From contig CACLJX010000002.1 of NCBI GenBank assembly GCA_902607435.1, positions 62,001 to 126,000 of the forward strand: a DNA stretch of 64,000 nucleotides. Reading direction: 5' to 3'. Shown here piece after piece: positions 1-8,354 of the stretch. The DNA comes from an uncultured Alphaproteobacteria bacterium. GTDB lineage: Bacteria; Pseudomonadota; Alphaproteobacteria; HIMB59; GCA-002718135. Below the pieces are notes generated by a model that was not told the origin of the DNA, ran no database searches, and saw only the letters and a program-made list of their open reading frames with translations. The position numbers were made by a program, and so were the translations under genes. How positions within the stretch are numbered: position 1 is the first letter of the stretch; each line of letters opens with the position of its first letter.

Positions 1-172
1 TCAAGAAAGATTAGAGTTAACTTGCAGATTCAAATGGACAAAAAATGCTGTGGCTATATGGGATAATAGAAGTGTTATACATTATGCCATAGCTGATTAT
101 TTTCCTAACAGAGGTTTGGAACATCGAAGAATTATGGACAGAATTGCAGTAAGAGGAGAAAAACCGTTTTAA
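1..172 (+). CDS. TauD/TfdA-family dioxygenase, C-terminal end (partial)
   Basis: An open frame runs from base 2 to a TAA at 170-172 and gives the last 56 residues of a protein whose start lies outside the window. It contains WDNRSVIHYA followed by a terminal basic stretch HRRIMDRIAVRGEKP. This matches the C-terminal iron/2-oxoglutarate core of TauD/TfdA oxygenases, where the WDNR-x-x-x-H-x-A block supplies the distal iron-binding histidine and a nearby arginine binds 2-oxoglutarate. It lies 33 bp before the next gene on the same strand, so it is probably an upstream member of the same catabolic operon. The substrate cannot be told from this fragment. Confidence 0.8.
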   Translation, partial: QERLELTCRFKWTKNAVAIWDNRSVIHYAIADYFPNRGLEHRRIMDRIAVRGEKPF

Positions 173-205
173 TTATAACTTTCGTTATTTTTATAAATAA
201 TAGCA

Positions 206-1288
206 ATGACAAATAAAATTTCAAAAGGATTACCATCAGAAGCATACACTAATAAAAAGTTTTGGGCCAAAGAATGCAATACGATATTTGTCAATAATTG
301 GGTTTTTGTTGGTTTTGCTCATGAGTTAAAAAATTTAGGAGATGTTTTGCCCATTACTGTAGGTGGTCAGCCTTTAGTTTTAGTAAAAAATAAAAATGGA
401 AATATTCTTGCTTTTCATAATGTGTGTAGTCATCGTTGTCTAAAACTAGTTGACCATCCAAAAAATGTTGGAAAAATAATTCGTTGCCCTTACCATTCAT
501 GGTCTTATGATCTTGATGGAAAGTTATTATCATCGCCTCATTTTGGCGGAACAAATAATCATAGACCCAAAGGTTTTATGCCAAAAGATAATGGGCTACG
601 ATCTATTAGAATAAAAGTTTGGCATGATTGGATTTTTATTAATTTAAATAATAATGCTTTGCCATTTGAAAAATATGCTGCTCCATTAATTAAACAACTA
701 AAAAATATTAATTTAGAAAAAATTAGTCCTGTTGCAACATTGGATTTTGGAGAAATATTTACTAATTGGAAATTTCTTATAGAAAATTTTATTGAACCAT
801 ATCATGTTCAATTTGTTCATAAAAAAACAACCAGCCAACCTCTAAAAGATCATTATACAATCGTGAATGGTTTATGTTATGGGAGTGGAGTTGATTTAAA
901 AGAAGAAGATGCTTCTAGTGGTAGTCTTGCTGTTAGTTCAAAATATCTTTCATTGTTCCCAAATTTTATTATAGGTACTTACTACCCAGGTCAATTAGGC
1001 GTTTATCTAAATAATCCAATTGATCCAAATAGAACGTACCAAAAAAGAATTATTTATACGACAGAAGGTCATAAACTGACTAGGTCAGAAATCAAAAATC
1101 AAAAAGATTTGTGGTGGAAAGTTCATAAAGAAGATCATGAAATATGTGAGCGACTTCAACTAGGTCGTGCCTCACCTATTTCTAAAAATGGCGGATTATT
1201 ATCTCCACATTGGGAAAATAGTGTTCGCTCATTTCAAAAAATTGTGATTAAAGCGTTAAAGAAATCAGGGAATAGAAAAAAAAGGTAA
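206..1288 (+). CDS. Rieske non-heme iron oxygenase, alpha subunit type
   Basis: This 360-residue protein has a Rieske [2Fe-2S] site near residues 70-100 (CSHRC ... CPYHSW, the C-x-H and C-x2-H pairs). A mononuclear iron motif follows at about residues 195-212 (ENFIEPYHVQFVH). Such enzymes hydroxylate or demethylate aromatic and amine substrates using electrons from a separate reductase. No reductase or ferredoxin gene is seen nearby. It is shorter than the common 420-450 residues, with a reduced C-terminal part. Five bases separate it from the glyoxalase gene, and a second Rieske oxygenase lies at 3589-4962. The family is clear; the substrate is not. Confidence 0.9.
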   Translation: MTNKISKGLPSEAYTNKKFWAKECNTIFVNNWVFVGFAHELKNLGDVLPITVGGQPLVLVKNKNGNILAFHNVCSHRCLKLVDHPKNVGKIIRCPYHSWSYDLDGKLLSSPHFGGTNNHRPKGFMPKDNGLRSIRIKVWHDWIFINLNNNALPFEKYAAPLIKQLKNINLEKISPVATLDFGEIFTNWKFLIENFIEPYHVQFVHKKTTSQPLKDHYTIVNGLCYGSGVDLKEEDASSGSLAVSSKYLSLFPNFIIGTYYPGQLGVYLNNPIDPNRTYQKRIIYTTEGHKLTRSEIKNQKDLWWKVHKEDHEICERLQLGRASPISKNGGLLSPHWENSVRSFQKIVIKALKKSGNRKKR

Positions 1289-1292
1289 GTGC

Positions 1293-1718
1293 ATGTCTGA
1301 AAACAAAATTTTTGATGGATTTAGATTAGCTCATACAATGCTTCGTGTTCTTGATCTTGAACTTTCTTTAAAATTTTATTGTGAAATTTTAGGTATGAAA
1401 GTACTTCGTCGAACAGATTATCCAGAAGGTCGTTTCACAAATACTTTCATCGGTTATGGAGCTGAGGTTGATTTTCCAACACTAGAATTAACTCATAATT
1501 GGGATCAAAAAGAGTTATATGACAAAGGAAATGGATGGGGTCACATCTGCATTGAAACCCCAGATGTTTATAAAGCCTGTGAAGCACTTAGTGCTGCAGG
1601 TATTAAAATTACAAGACCTCCAGGTCCAATGAAGCATGGCACGAGGGTCATAGCATTTTGTGAGGATCCAGATGGTTATAAAGTTGAATTAAACGAAAAA
1701 ATACAACTCTCTAAATGA
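1293..1718 (+). CDS. Glyoxalase I-like VOC-superfamily protein
   Basis: This 141-residue protein resembles lactoylglutathione lyase in length and motifs. It has the opening segment RLAHTMLRVLDLELSLKFYC, then FCEDPDGYKVELNE at the end. Histidine (HTM), glutamate (LELTH), histidine (GWGHICIET) and glutamate (KVELNE) fall where the family places its metal ligands. GloA enzymes isomerise the methylglyoxal-glutathione hemithioacetal. In this catabolic operon it may instead act on another VOC substrate, such as a glutathione or glutamyl adduct; that is inference. It begins 4 nt after the Rieske gene stop, which implies cotranscription. Confidence 0.85.
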   Translation: MSENKIFDGFRLAHTMLRVLDLELSLKFYCEILGMKVLRRTDYPEGRFTNTFIGYGAEVDFPTLELTHNWDQKELYDKGNGWGHICIETPDVYKACEALSAAGIKITRPPGPMKHGTRVIAFCEDPDGYKVELNEKIQLSK

Positions 1719-1731
1719 AAGGAACAAGATT

Positions 1732-2130
1732 ATGAAAAAAAAACCTCAACTATATAAATTTTCAGACATTGAACATAGATTACATACTTTAGAACCAGGA
1801 CAAACGTATATTAAACCTTTTGTAACTTCTAAAGTGAGTGACACAATGTGTGGTGGTTTAAATTTTCTTAATAATATTTCTGTTCCTTGGGATTTAACAT
1901 GTGATGAAATAATATATTGTATGAAAGGAACTTTCAGGTTGACTTGTGATGGTGAATCTTACATTTGTAATCCTGGTGATGTACTTTATGTACCTCGAGA
2001 TAATCATATTGCTTATGAATGTGATGAAAAGTGCATAATATTCTATGCTGCTTATCCTCATGATTGGAAGAAAAAAGCTGGTCTAACACATGTGCCAGGT
2101 ATTGATCCTGAAGATATGGGTTTAAACTAA
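1732..2130 (+). CDS. Cupin-domain protein, EutQ-like
   Basis: A 132-residue single-domain cupin. The two cupin motifs are visible as PWDLTCDEIIYCMKGTFRL and PGDVLYVPRDNHIAYECD. The fold resembles EutQ-type cupins, and the first motif lacks the usual double histidine, so metal binding would differ from classic cupins. Its job may be small-molecule binding or isomerisation within the pathway; this is not shown by sequence. A paralogous cupin with the same motif layout is encoded on the other strand at 7246-7608 inside island A. The gene lies between the glyoxalase and the ligase in the operon. Confidence 0.8.
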   Translation: MKKKPQLYKFSDIEHRLHTLEPGQTYIKPFVTSKVSDTMCGGLNFLNNISVPWDLTCDEIIYCMKGTFRLTCDGESYICNPGDVLYVPRDNHIAYECDEKCIIFYAAYPHDWKKKAGLTHVPGIDPEDMGLN

Positions 2131-2167
2131 ATAAATTAAAATTTGGAACTAAGGAGAAAGAGAATTT

Positions 2168-3583
2168 ATGAATAAAATTTATTATGAAAATCTCAATGAT
2201 GCAATTGAGAGAAATAAACCTAATATCTCTAAAACTAAAAGAACACTTGAAGAAGCAGGTGTAAAATACGTTATGTCAAGTTGGATAGATATGCACGGTA
2301 TCCCAAAAACAAAACCAGTTCCGATGAGTGATTTTGAGGAACTTTGTATTGGCAAAGGGCCTCAATTTGCTGTTCATTCAGTTTCTTTTGTTCCAGAACT
2401 TACTCCAGCGGACTCTGATCAAATAATGTTACCAGATCTTAATTCTGTTTATATTTGTCCTTGGGATAAAACCATAGCAATAATTTTTGCAGATTTATTT
2501 TGGGAAGGAGCTCCTTATAATGTGTGTCCAAGACAGGCATTAAAAAGAATTATCCAAGAAAAACAAAATGAGGGCTATGCAGGTTTTGCTGGTATTGAAC
2601 CTGAGTTTATTGTCATGAAATATAATGAAAAAGGGGAACCTGTAAAAGCTATTGATAATGATCCTCTTGAAAGTATTAGACCAAGAAGACAAGCTTTTGG
2701 GTATGACGTTGAATACTCACTTGATTCAATGCATTTTTTAAAAGACATGATTGATATATTAGGTGAATTGGGTTGGAACCTTCATGACGTTGTCGCTGAA
2801 GGAGCGTATTCACAATTTGAATTAGATTTTCATTACGCTGATCTACTACAAATGGCAGATAGATTAGTTTTTTTAAAAATACTTTTAAAAGAAATTGCAA
2901 AAAAACATGATATGTTCGTCACTTTCATGCCAAAACCAACTATAGGTGATTGGCGATCTGGGGGGCATATTAATTTTTCTCTTCAAGATGTTAAAACAAA
3001 TACAAATCTATTTAAAGATGGTGATAAGTGGTCAGAAGAATCAATGCATGCTGTAGGTGGTTTGCTTGCACATTCAGAAGCTTTGACTGCTATAACTTGT
3101 CCAACCGTAAACTCATATAACGGACTAGTGCCAACTGTAGGTGGTTTTGAAGGAGGTGTACATACTTGGGCTCCGACTAATATTACTTATGGTCATAACA
3201 ATCGTTCAGCTCAGTTTCGTCTACCACAAAATCGCTATTGTATTGAAAACCGTGCTGCAGACTTAACTATGAATGTGTATTTAGCTCTTGGCATGACTAT
3301 TTCAGCTGCTGTAGAGGGTATTATAAATAAAACTGACCCAGGTAAACCATCTGATTTTGATCTTTATGCCTTAAAAGATGAAGATTTTAAAAAACTTGGA
3401 ATCAGACGCCTCCCACGCAATCTATTTCAAGCAGTTGATTATTTAAAAAAAGATAAACTAGCAGAAAAAGTATTGGGTAAAGTAATGCTTAATTCATATG
3501 TAAATTATAAAAATGATGAATGGGAACGTTATCATCAAGCAGTGACAGATTGGGAAGTTAAAGAATATCTCAGATTATACTGA
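2168..3583 (+). CDS. Glutamine-synthetase-like gamma-glutamyl ligase (type III GlnT-like)
   Basis: 471 residues with the beta-grasp N-terminus (WIDMHGIPKTKPV) and the catalytic glutamine synthetase fold: GIEPEFIVM and EGAYSQFELDF carry the metal-binding glutamates, SGGHINFSL the catalytic-site histidine, and NRSAQFRLP and ENRAADLTMN the ATP/glutamate-side residues. A strong ribosome site (AAGGAGAAAG) precedes the ATG. GS-like ligases beside Rieske oxygenases are known from aniline and alkylamine catabolism, where an amine is first gamma-glutamylated. That precedent makes an amine substrate likely here, though ordinary ammonia assimilation by a GlnT-type enzyme is the alternative. Confidence 0.85.
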   Translation: MNKIYYENLNDAIERNKPNISKTKRTLEEAGVKYVMSSWIDMHGIPKTKPVPMSDFEELCIGKGPQFAVHSVSFVPELTPADSDQIMLPDLNSVYICPWDKTIAIIFADLFWEGAPYNVCPRQALKRIIQEKQNEGYAGFAGIEPEFIVMKYNEKGEPVKAIDNDPLESIRPRRQAFGYDVEYSLDSMHFLKDMIDILGELGWNLHDVVAEGAYSQFELDFHYADLLQMADRLVFLKILLKEIAKKHDMFVTFMPKPTIGDWRSGGHINFSLQDVKTNTNLFKDGDKWSEESMHAVGGLLAHSEALTAITCPTVNSYNGLVPTVGGFEGGVHTWAPTNITYGHNNRSAQFRLPQNRYCIENRAADLTMNVYLALGMTISAAVEGIINKTDPGKPSDFDLYALKDEDFKKLGIRRLPRNLFQAVDYLKKDKLAEKVLGKVMLNSYVNYKNDEWERYHQAVTDWEVKEYLRLY

Positions 3584-3588
3584 AGACT

Positions 3589-4962
3589 ATGCGAGATCAA
3601 TTAAATAAACAATTTTCAAGTTTTACTGATTCAAAAAAATACAAAGGATATCTCCAATCTGAAGAACCTAAAATAGATAATGTATTAGCACATATTGGAC
3701 CTGGTTCCCCATGTGGTGAATTCTTTCGCCGCTATTGGCATCCAGTATCTCTATCTTCTGAAGTAGATAATAATCCCACACCTTTAAAAATTCTTGGAGA
3801 AGAATTGGTTCTATTCAGAACTACAAATGATGAGCTTGGTCTTGTACACAAACATTGTCCGCATAGAAATGCTTCCTTAGTTTTTGGCAAGTGTGAAAAT
3901 AAAGGTATAAGGTGTTGTTATCATGGATGGTTGTTTGCTCCTGATGGAGAAATACTCGAAACACCAGGAGAGGCAGAAAATTCAGAATCAGCAAAAAATA
4001 TTAGAGAGCGCCTCCGCCTAGGCGCTTATCCAGTCATTGAATTTAATGGTTTAATTTTTTCCTATATGGGCCCACCAAATGAAATGCCGGAATTTCCTTT
4101 ATATGATTCTTATTCTGTTCCAGATATTACAACAAGACCATATCGGATTGATTATAATTGTAATTGGTTACAAATACTTGATGCCATAATGGATCCTATA
4201 CATACATCATTTTTACATAGTACTATTTCAGGAACCCAATTCTCAAAAGGACTAGGAGAGATTGGAGAATTAGAAGTTTTTGAAAGAGGTACACAGTTTC
4301 TTGGAAGTAACACAAGACGAGTTAATGATTATGTTTGGATAAGAGTTAATGAGCTTATTTTACCTAACTTTACACAAGCGGGTGCTGCTTTTGCTGCCGA
4401 TGGAACTAAGACAAAATTCTTTGGTCGTAGTTCATTTACACGATGGGTTGTTCCTGTTGATGATACCCATTCTGTGAGTTTAGCTTGGGCTAATTTTGGA
4501 GAAAGAGGAGATCCAATTGAATACAATAACAAAGAAGGTTGTGAATTAATTGAGCAAGGTGAACTAGTTGATAGATCTTGGGAAGAAAAGAAGTCACATC
4601 CATCGGATGCTGAGGCGGTTGAAGGAATGGGTGAAATTAGTAAGCATAAAGGCGAGCATTTAATGCCGACTGACAAAGCTATTTTGCTTTATCGTCGCCG
4701 AATTAGGCAGTTAATAAAAGATTTAGAAAATGGAAAAAAAATGCCCCAACCTCAACAGATACATGGGGAAGCAGTACGTACAAATGGACAAGATACTGTT
4801 TTGCGAATACCGCGAAAAGAATCTGATGATCGTCAATATATAAGATCTATTGGATCCGCTGTTATGAATATGCAATTTGAAGCAGAAAAAATGTCACTTG
4901 ATAAACGTGATCAGTATATCATTGATAAGCTTGCCGAAATGGAGAAAAATTCTTTTATATGA
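3589..4962 (+). CDS. Rieske non-heme iron oxygenase, phthalate/vanillate-oxygenase-like
   Basis: A 457-residue oxygenase with a Rieske site around residues 84-108 (CPHRNASLV ... CCYHGW) and a catalytic iron motif (DAIMDPIHTSFLH) near residue 205. The layout is that of the single-component-oxygenase group including phthalate 4,5-dioxygenase and vanillate demethylase, which need a separate reductase. It differs clearly from the Rieske protein at 206-1288, so the operon has two independent oxygenation steps. It starts 5 nt after the ligase gene and its last bases overlap the next gene (ATGA), indicating translational coupling. Confidence 0.9.
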   Translation: MRDQLNKQFSSFTDSKKYKGYLQSEEPKIDNVLAHIGPGSPCGEFFRRYWHPVSLSSEVDNNPTPLKILGEELVLFRTTNDELGLVHKHCPHRNASLVFGKCENKGIRCCYHGWLFAPDGEILETPGEAENSESAKNIRERLRLGAYPVIEFNGLIFSYMGPPNEMPEFPLYDSYSVPDITTRPYRIDYNCNWLQILDAIMDPIHTSFLHSTISGTQFSKGLGEIGELEVFERGTQFLGSNTRRVNDYVWIRVNELILPNFTQAGAAFAADGTKTKFFGRSSFTRWVVPVDDTHSVSLAWANFGERGDPIEYNNKEGCELIEQGELVDRSWEEKKSHPSDAEAVEGMGEISKHKGEHLMPTDKAILLYRRRIRQLIKDLENGKKMPQPQQIHGEAVRTNGQDTVLRIPRKESDDRQYIRSIGSAVMNMQFEAEKMSLDKRDQYIIDKLAEMEKNSFI

Positions 4963-5990
4963 AAAATTCAAGCAAAAAAATTAAAATACATATAAAAAAT
5001 AATAGATGGAAAACAGGTTCTTTCCCCAATACTCTTGAAGGAGAAAATGTTTTTACAATAACAAAAGAACATATAAAAAAATCTTTAATTAACTTCCAAC
5101 ACCTTAAAGAACATATTGAAACTTTTATTGACTGGGATGAAGATCATTTTGTTTCTTCAATGGCAAATTCTGATATTTTGCTTACTTGGGATTTGCCAAA
5201 AAATAATTTAGCTAAAATAGCTACAAATCTTAAATGGATACATTGTATAGGAGCTGGCGTAGAACACTTGTCACCATTTGATTGGTTGCCAGAAAAAATT
5301 ATTCTTACTAATAATAAAGGCGTGCATAGAAAAAAAGCTGGCGAGTACGGCTTAATGACAATTTTAATGTTACATAACTATTTTCCAAATGTTGTAACTA
5401 ATCAGATTCAAAAAAAGTATAAGTCAATCTATAGTACTCCAATATCAGGAAAAACTTTAGTTATAGTAGGCACTGGAAATCTTGGTAGTTCTGTTGCTGA
5501 ATTACTTACACCCCTTGGTGTGAAAGTTATTGGGGTAAATCGTCAAGGTAGAGATCTTAAGGGATTTTCAAAAATTATTACAATAGATAATATAGATGAT
5601 GTTTTGCCAGATGCAGATTTTCTTTATGTTGCCCTTCCTGAAACTCCTGAAACTATAGAGTTGATTGATGAACGTCGATTAAATCTTTTAAAAAAATCTT
5701 GTGGTATTGTTAATGTAGGTAGACAATCGGCAATAAATTATAAAGTTCTTTTTGAAATGTTAAAGTCCAAAAGGGTAGCTTGTGCAATTCTTGATGTATT
5801 TTCCTCCGAACCAATTTCTTCAAATTCTCAAATATGGGATGTGCCTAATTTGATCATTTCCCCACATATCTCTGCAGATGATGGAAATAGTTATATTGAA
5901 AATACGCTTAATCTTTTTTTAAGTAATCTAGACTGTTTTATTTCCAACAAACCTCTTGTAAATAAAGTAGATAGAGTTTTAGGTTATTAG
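4959..5990 (+). CDS. D-isomer-specific 2-hydroxyacid dehydrogenase
   Basis: 343 residues with the Rossmann glycine motif VGTGNLGSSVAELL near residue 165, followed by the family pattern: LYVALPETPET, a catalytic-arginine region (NVGRQSAI), a glutamate segment (DVFSSEP) and the catalytic histidine in ISPHISADD. Such enzymes interconvert 2-oxoacids and D-2-hydroxyacids with NAD(P)H. The start codon overlaps the stop of the Rieske gene by 4 nt. It probably handles an oxo- or hydroxyacid intermediate of this pathway; the substrate is unknown. Confidence 0.88.
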   Translation: MKNSSKKIKIHIKNNRWKTGSFPNTLEGENVFTITKEHIKKSLINFQHLKEHIETFIDWDEDHFVSSMANSDILLTWDLPKNNLAKIATNLKWIHCIGAGVEHLSPFDWLPEKIILTNNKGVHRKKAGEYGLMTILMLHNYFPNVVTNQIQKKYKSIYSTPISGKTLVIVGTGNLGSSVAELLTPLGVKVIGVNRQGRDLKGFSKIITIDNIDDVLPDADFLYVALPETPETIELIDERRLNLLKKSCGIVNVGRQSAINYKVLFEMLKSKRVACAILDVFSSEPISSNSQIWDVPNLIISPHISADDGNSYIENTLNLFLSNLDCFISNKPLVNKVDRVLGY

Positions 5991-6005
5991 TTTTTTTAAA
6001 ATAAA

Positions 6006-7025
6006 GTGAACAAAATAGATTACAATATACTTAAACTAGGTGATGCAACTCTTTTATCAGGTGAAGTTTTATTAAATGCAAAACTTGCATATAAAACATA
6101 TGGTTCCTTAAATCATGACAAGAGCAATGTAGTTTTGCTACCAACATTTTACACAGGAACACATGAAAGAAATGAAGGTTTTTTTGGTACTAATAGAGCA
6201 ATTGATCCAGAAAAACACTTTATTATTTCAATTAATATGTTTGGTAATGGACTTTCTTCTTCTCCAAGCAATGCATCGCCTTCACAAAAAGGTCCTTTTT
6301 TTCCAACTATAACACTTTGGGATAATGTCTATTGCCAGCACAAATTGATATCTGATCATTTAAATATAAAAAAAATTGCCTTAGTTGCTGGTTGGTCAAT
6401 GGCAGGATGTCAAGCATATCAATGGGCATCTCAATTTCCTGATATGGTTAAAGCAATATTACCTTTTTGTGCTTCTGCTAAAACTTCTCATCATAATTTT
6501 GTTTTTCTAGAAGGTATAAAGGCAGCTCTTTGTGCTGACAAAGATTGGAATGAAGGACATTATACATCTCCACCAGCAAAAGGTCTTAAAGCTTTTGCAA
6601 GAATCTACGCTGGTTGGGCATTTTCACAAACTTTTTATAGGGAAGAACTTTATAAAAAACTTGGATTTAATACAATTGAGGATTTGTTATTAGATTGGGA
6701 AAAAGATCATCTAGAAAACTGGGATGCAAACAATCTATTAACTAAACTTGCAACTTGGCAAACTAATGATATTAGTTTTGGTCCGCACTATAATAATGAT
6801 TTTAAACAAGCATTAAAATCTATCAGTGCTCGAACAATAATTATCCCATGCACTCAAGATCTTTATTTTCGTCCAGAAGATAATATGATTGAGGCTCAAT
6901 ATATTCCAAATGTAGAAATTCGCCCTTATGATTCTCCATTTGGACATTGTGTTGCTAATCCTGGTAATGATATAGATTTTGAAATTGAATTAGATAAGGG
7001 TATTAATGATCTGCTGAGTTTCTAA
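6006..7025 (+). CDS. MetX-like alpha/beta-hydrolase fold acyltransferase or hydrolase
   Basis: 339 residues starting at a GTG. The fold is that of homoserine O-acetyltransferase: the nucleophile elbow is GWSMAGCQAYQWA near residue 132, an acidic residue lies in IPCTQDLYF, and a histidine in PFGHCVANPG. True MetX enzymes usually have a GGSMGG elbow and a stricter substrate pocket, so this is probably a related acyltransferase or hydrolase serving the operon. It is the last gene of the operon; the tRNA-derived boundary of island A follows 7 nt after its stop. Confidence 0.8.
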   Translation: MNKIDYNILKLGDATLLSGEVLLNAKLAYKTYGSLNHDKSNVVLLPTFYTGTHERNEGFFGTNRAIDPEKHFIISINMFGNGLSSSPSNASPSQKGPFFPTITLWDNVYCQHKLISDHLNIKKIALVAGWSMAGCQAYQWASQFPDMVKAILPFCASAKTSHHNFVFLEGIKAALCADKDWNEGHYTSPPAKGLKAFARIYAGWAFSQTFYREELYKKLGFNTIEDLLLDWEKDHLENWDANNLLTKLATWQTNDISFGPHYNNDFKQALKSISARTIIIPCTQDLYFRPEDNMIEAQYIPNVEIRPYDSPFGHCVANPGNDIDFEIELDKGINDLLSF

Positions 7026-7031
7026 TAATAT

Positions 7032-7073
7032 GTGCCCGTAGCTCAGTAGGATAGAGCACCAGATTCCTAATCT
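7032..7073 (+). repeat. 5'-half copy of tRNA-Arg(CCU): left attachment site of island A
   Basis: These 42 nt are identical to bases 1-42 of the intact tRNA-Arg at 19959-20035. They run from the acceptor strand (GTGCCCG) through the D-arm and the anticodon loop (TTCCTAA) to the end of that match (TCT), then diverge completely. The remaining 3' half is absent, so no tRNA can form. The arrangement suggests an element that recombined within the tRNA and supplied a new 5' half at its right end, leaving the old 5' half here. Confidence 0.88.
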
Positions 7074-7245
7074 ATGTTGGCACTGTTTGAAGGGTTTCTA
7101 GTGAATACGAATACTTACTAGAAACATAGAGATTAATTAACTTTTTCATCAAAATTTCTTATTAAGGTTACGCTTCGTTACGAAGGATGGTGGGTGCCAT
7201 GGTGGTACCAAAAGTACCCTACCCCCATCAATCAAAATAACTCAC
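7074..7245. other. Non-coding left end of island A
   Basis: No convincing gene is present. A perfect 9-bp inverted repeat lies at 7094-7102 and 7117-7125 (GTTTCTAGT / ACTAGAAAC), and a small hairpin CTTCG-TTA-CGAAG at 7173-7185. The motif GGTGCCATGGTGGTACC at 7193-7209 recurs at 8249-8265 and, altered, at about 19886-19909. These are likely recombination or end sequences of the island. An open frame at 7194-7421 is low-complexity overlap with the cupin gene and is not supported. Confidence 0.5.
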
Positions 7246-7608
7246 TCACACAGAAGTATAATCAATACGTTTGGATGTTGATGGTGCGTTACTGGCAGGT
7301 AGTACAGAGTAGAAAAATGTTACTCGCTCTTGGGCTATATAAACAATATCTGTATTACGTGGCACCCATAGCACGTCTCCAGGGCCAGCTTCGAATATTT
7401 TGTTACCGACTTGTAATGTAAACTGTCCCTCAAGTATGTAGATGACCTCGTCATAAGTTATATGCCAAGGTATAGAGCAATCTTCAAAAACGCCAATCCC
7501 AGCTCCCAGTTTATCGGAAAACGATACATTGACCAAACCGATGGTTTTCATACCGTTCACAGGCTCAAGGTCGAGGTCTTTTTTACGGAATATCTTTGTT
7601 TCTGACAT
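7246..7608 (-). CDS. Cupin-domain protein, EutQ-like (paralogue of the operon cupin)
   Basis: The start at 7608 is chosen because the ribosome site AAGGAGAG lies just upstream; an upstream in-frame ATG at 7635 has none. The 120-residue product has the cupin motifs PWHITYDEVIYILEGQFTL and PGDVLWVPRNTDIVYIA. Layout and key positions match the cupin at 1732-2130, so one may derive from the other or both serve the same chemistry. A 28-bp island repeat lies 48 nt upstream of the start. The function is unknown beyond the cupin fold. Confidence 0.78.
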   Translation of the reverse strand: MSETKIFRKKDLDLEPVNGMKTIGLVNVSFSDKLGAGIGVFEDCSIPWHITYDEVIYILEGQFTLQVGNKIFEAGPGDVLWVPRNTDIVYIAQERVTFFYSVLPASNAPSTSKRIDYTSV

Positions 7609-7655
7609 AACGTCTCTCCTTATTATTAGTTTCAATTTTTTTCATTATATTATTG

Positions 7656-7683
7656 TCCTACCACCAACCACGAGGAATGTTGA
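7656..7683 (-). repeat. 28-bp island repeat, copy 1
   Basis: An exact copy of the repeat with core CCACCAACCACGAGG. It lies 48 nt upstream of the cupin start (minus strand). Confidence 0.9.
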
Positions 7684-7712
7684 CAAAAAATAAAAAAATT
7701 AATATTTTTTAT

Positions 7713-8099
7713 TTAACCTGTATTACATTTAGCAGTAATTTTATTGCCATCAAGATCACGTACATAACCATAATAATTTCCATCAGCTCTTATTCCTGGA
7801 GACCCTTCATCAACAGCCCCATTTTCTATAGCAGTTGCATGAAATTTATCTACTGCTTCTTTTGTTTCAGCTAACAAAGCAATCATTGTACCATTACCAA
7901 TTGTAGCAGGTTTTTTATTATAAGGTTTTGTTATATAGAACTTAACTTCATGAGGTTCATTTGCATGACCATAACCGACATATTTTTCTGTAGTGGTAAT
8001 CTTTTTTATTCCAAGATGAACAAAAATAGCATCATAAAATTTAATTGATTTTTCAAGGTCATTAGTTCCAACCATAACAAAACTAATAATTTTATTCAT
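7713..8099 (-). CDS. VOC-family (glyoxalase/dioxygenase-like) protein
   Basis: A 128-residue single-module VOC protein: the N-terminal strand-helix MVGTNDLEKSIKFYDAIF, a central glutamate/histidine region (GHANEPHEVKFYIT) and the closing GYVRDLDGNKITAKC. These are widespread small metalloenzymes or binding proteins of unclear substrate. The start codon is 7 nt from a 28-bp island repeat, whose GGTAGGA end is spaced to act as its ribosome site. Confidence 0.82.
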   Translation of the reverse strand: MNKIISFVMVGTNDLEKSIKFYDAIFVHLGIKKITTTEKYVGYGHANEPHEVKFYITKPYNKKPATIGNGTMIALLAETKEAVDKFHATAIENGAVDEGSPGIRADGNYYGYVRDLDGNKITAKCNTG

Positions 8100-8106
8100 A
8101 AGTTTA

Positions 8107-8134
8107 TCCTACCACCAACCACGAGGAATGTTGA
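8107..8134 (-). repeat. 28-bp island repeat, copy 2
   Basis: An exact copy, 7 nt upstream of the VOC gene start on the minus strand. It also forms the first part of the longer direct repeat 8107-8312. Confidence 0.9.
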
Positions 8135-8312
8135 GTTTAAATCTTTAAAACTAACACAGTAATCCTATAGTAAGAATATTTCCCACAGTAAACTTACAGG
8201 CTTTCTCCTCGATGATTGCTTAAAGTTGTGATAAAATCAATTAACGGTGGTGCCATGGTGGTACCAAAAAATTTTAGAGTTTTAGTAGAGTTTTAGCGAG
8301 CTTTGAAAAATT
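8107..8312. repeat. Long direct repeat, left copy
   Basis: About 165 nt (8107-8270) are nearly identical to 19749-19910, including the shared stretch AGTAAGAATATTTCCCACAG and the KpnI-like GGTACC motif. Weaker similarity continues to about 8312, ending in AGCGAGCTTTGAAAAA against AGCAAGCTTGAAAAAG. In the right copy the tRNA-Arg follows directly; here there is no tRNA. This looks like a relic of an earlier boundary of the element. Confidence 0.85.
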
Positions 8313-8354
8313 AATATACATTTAAACCATTCAAATTTACCTCAAATCTTTCCG

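Noticed and set aside
7032-7073. Functional tRNA gene
   Set aside because: Only the 5' half is present; the T-arm and 3' acceptor strand are missing.
7194-7421. Plus-strand 75-codon frame
   Set aside because: It overlaps the well-supported minus-strand cupin gene and the island end repeats and has no ribosome site or recognisable features.
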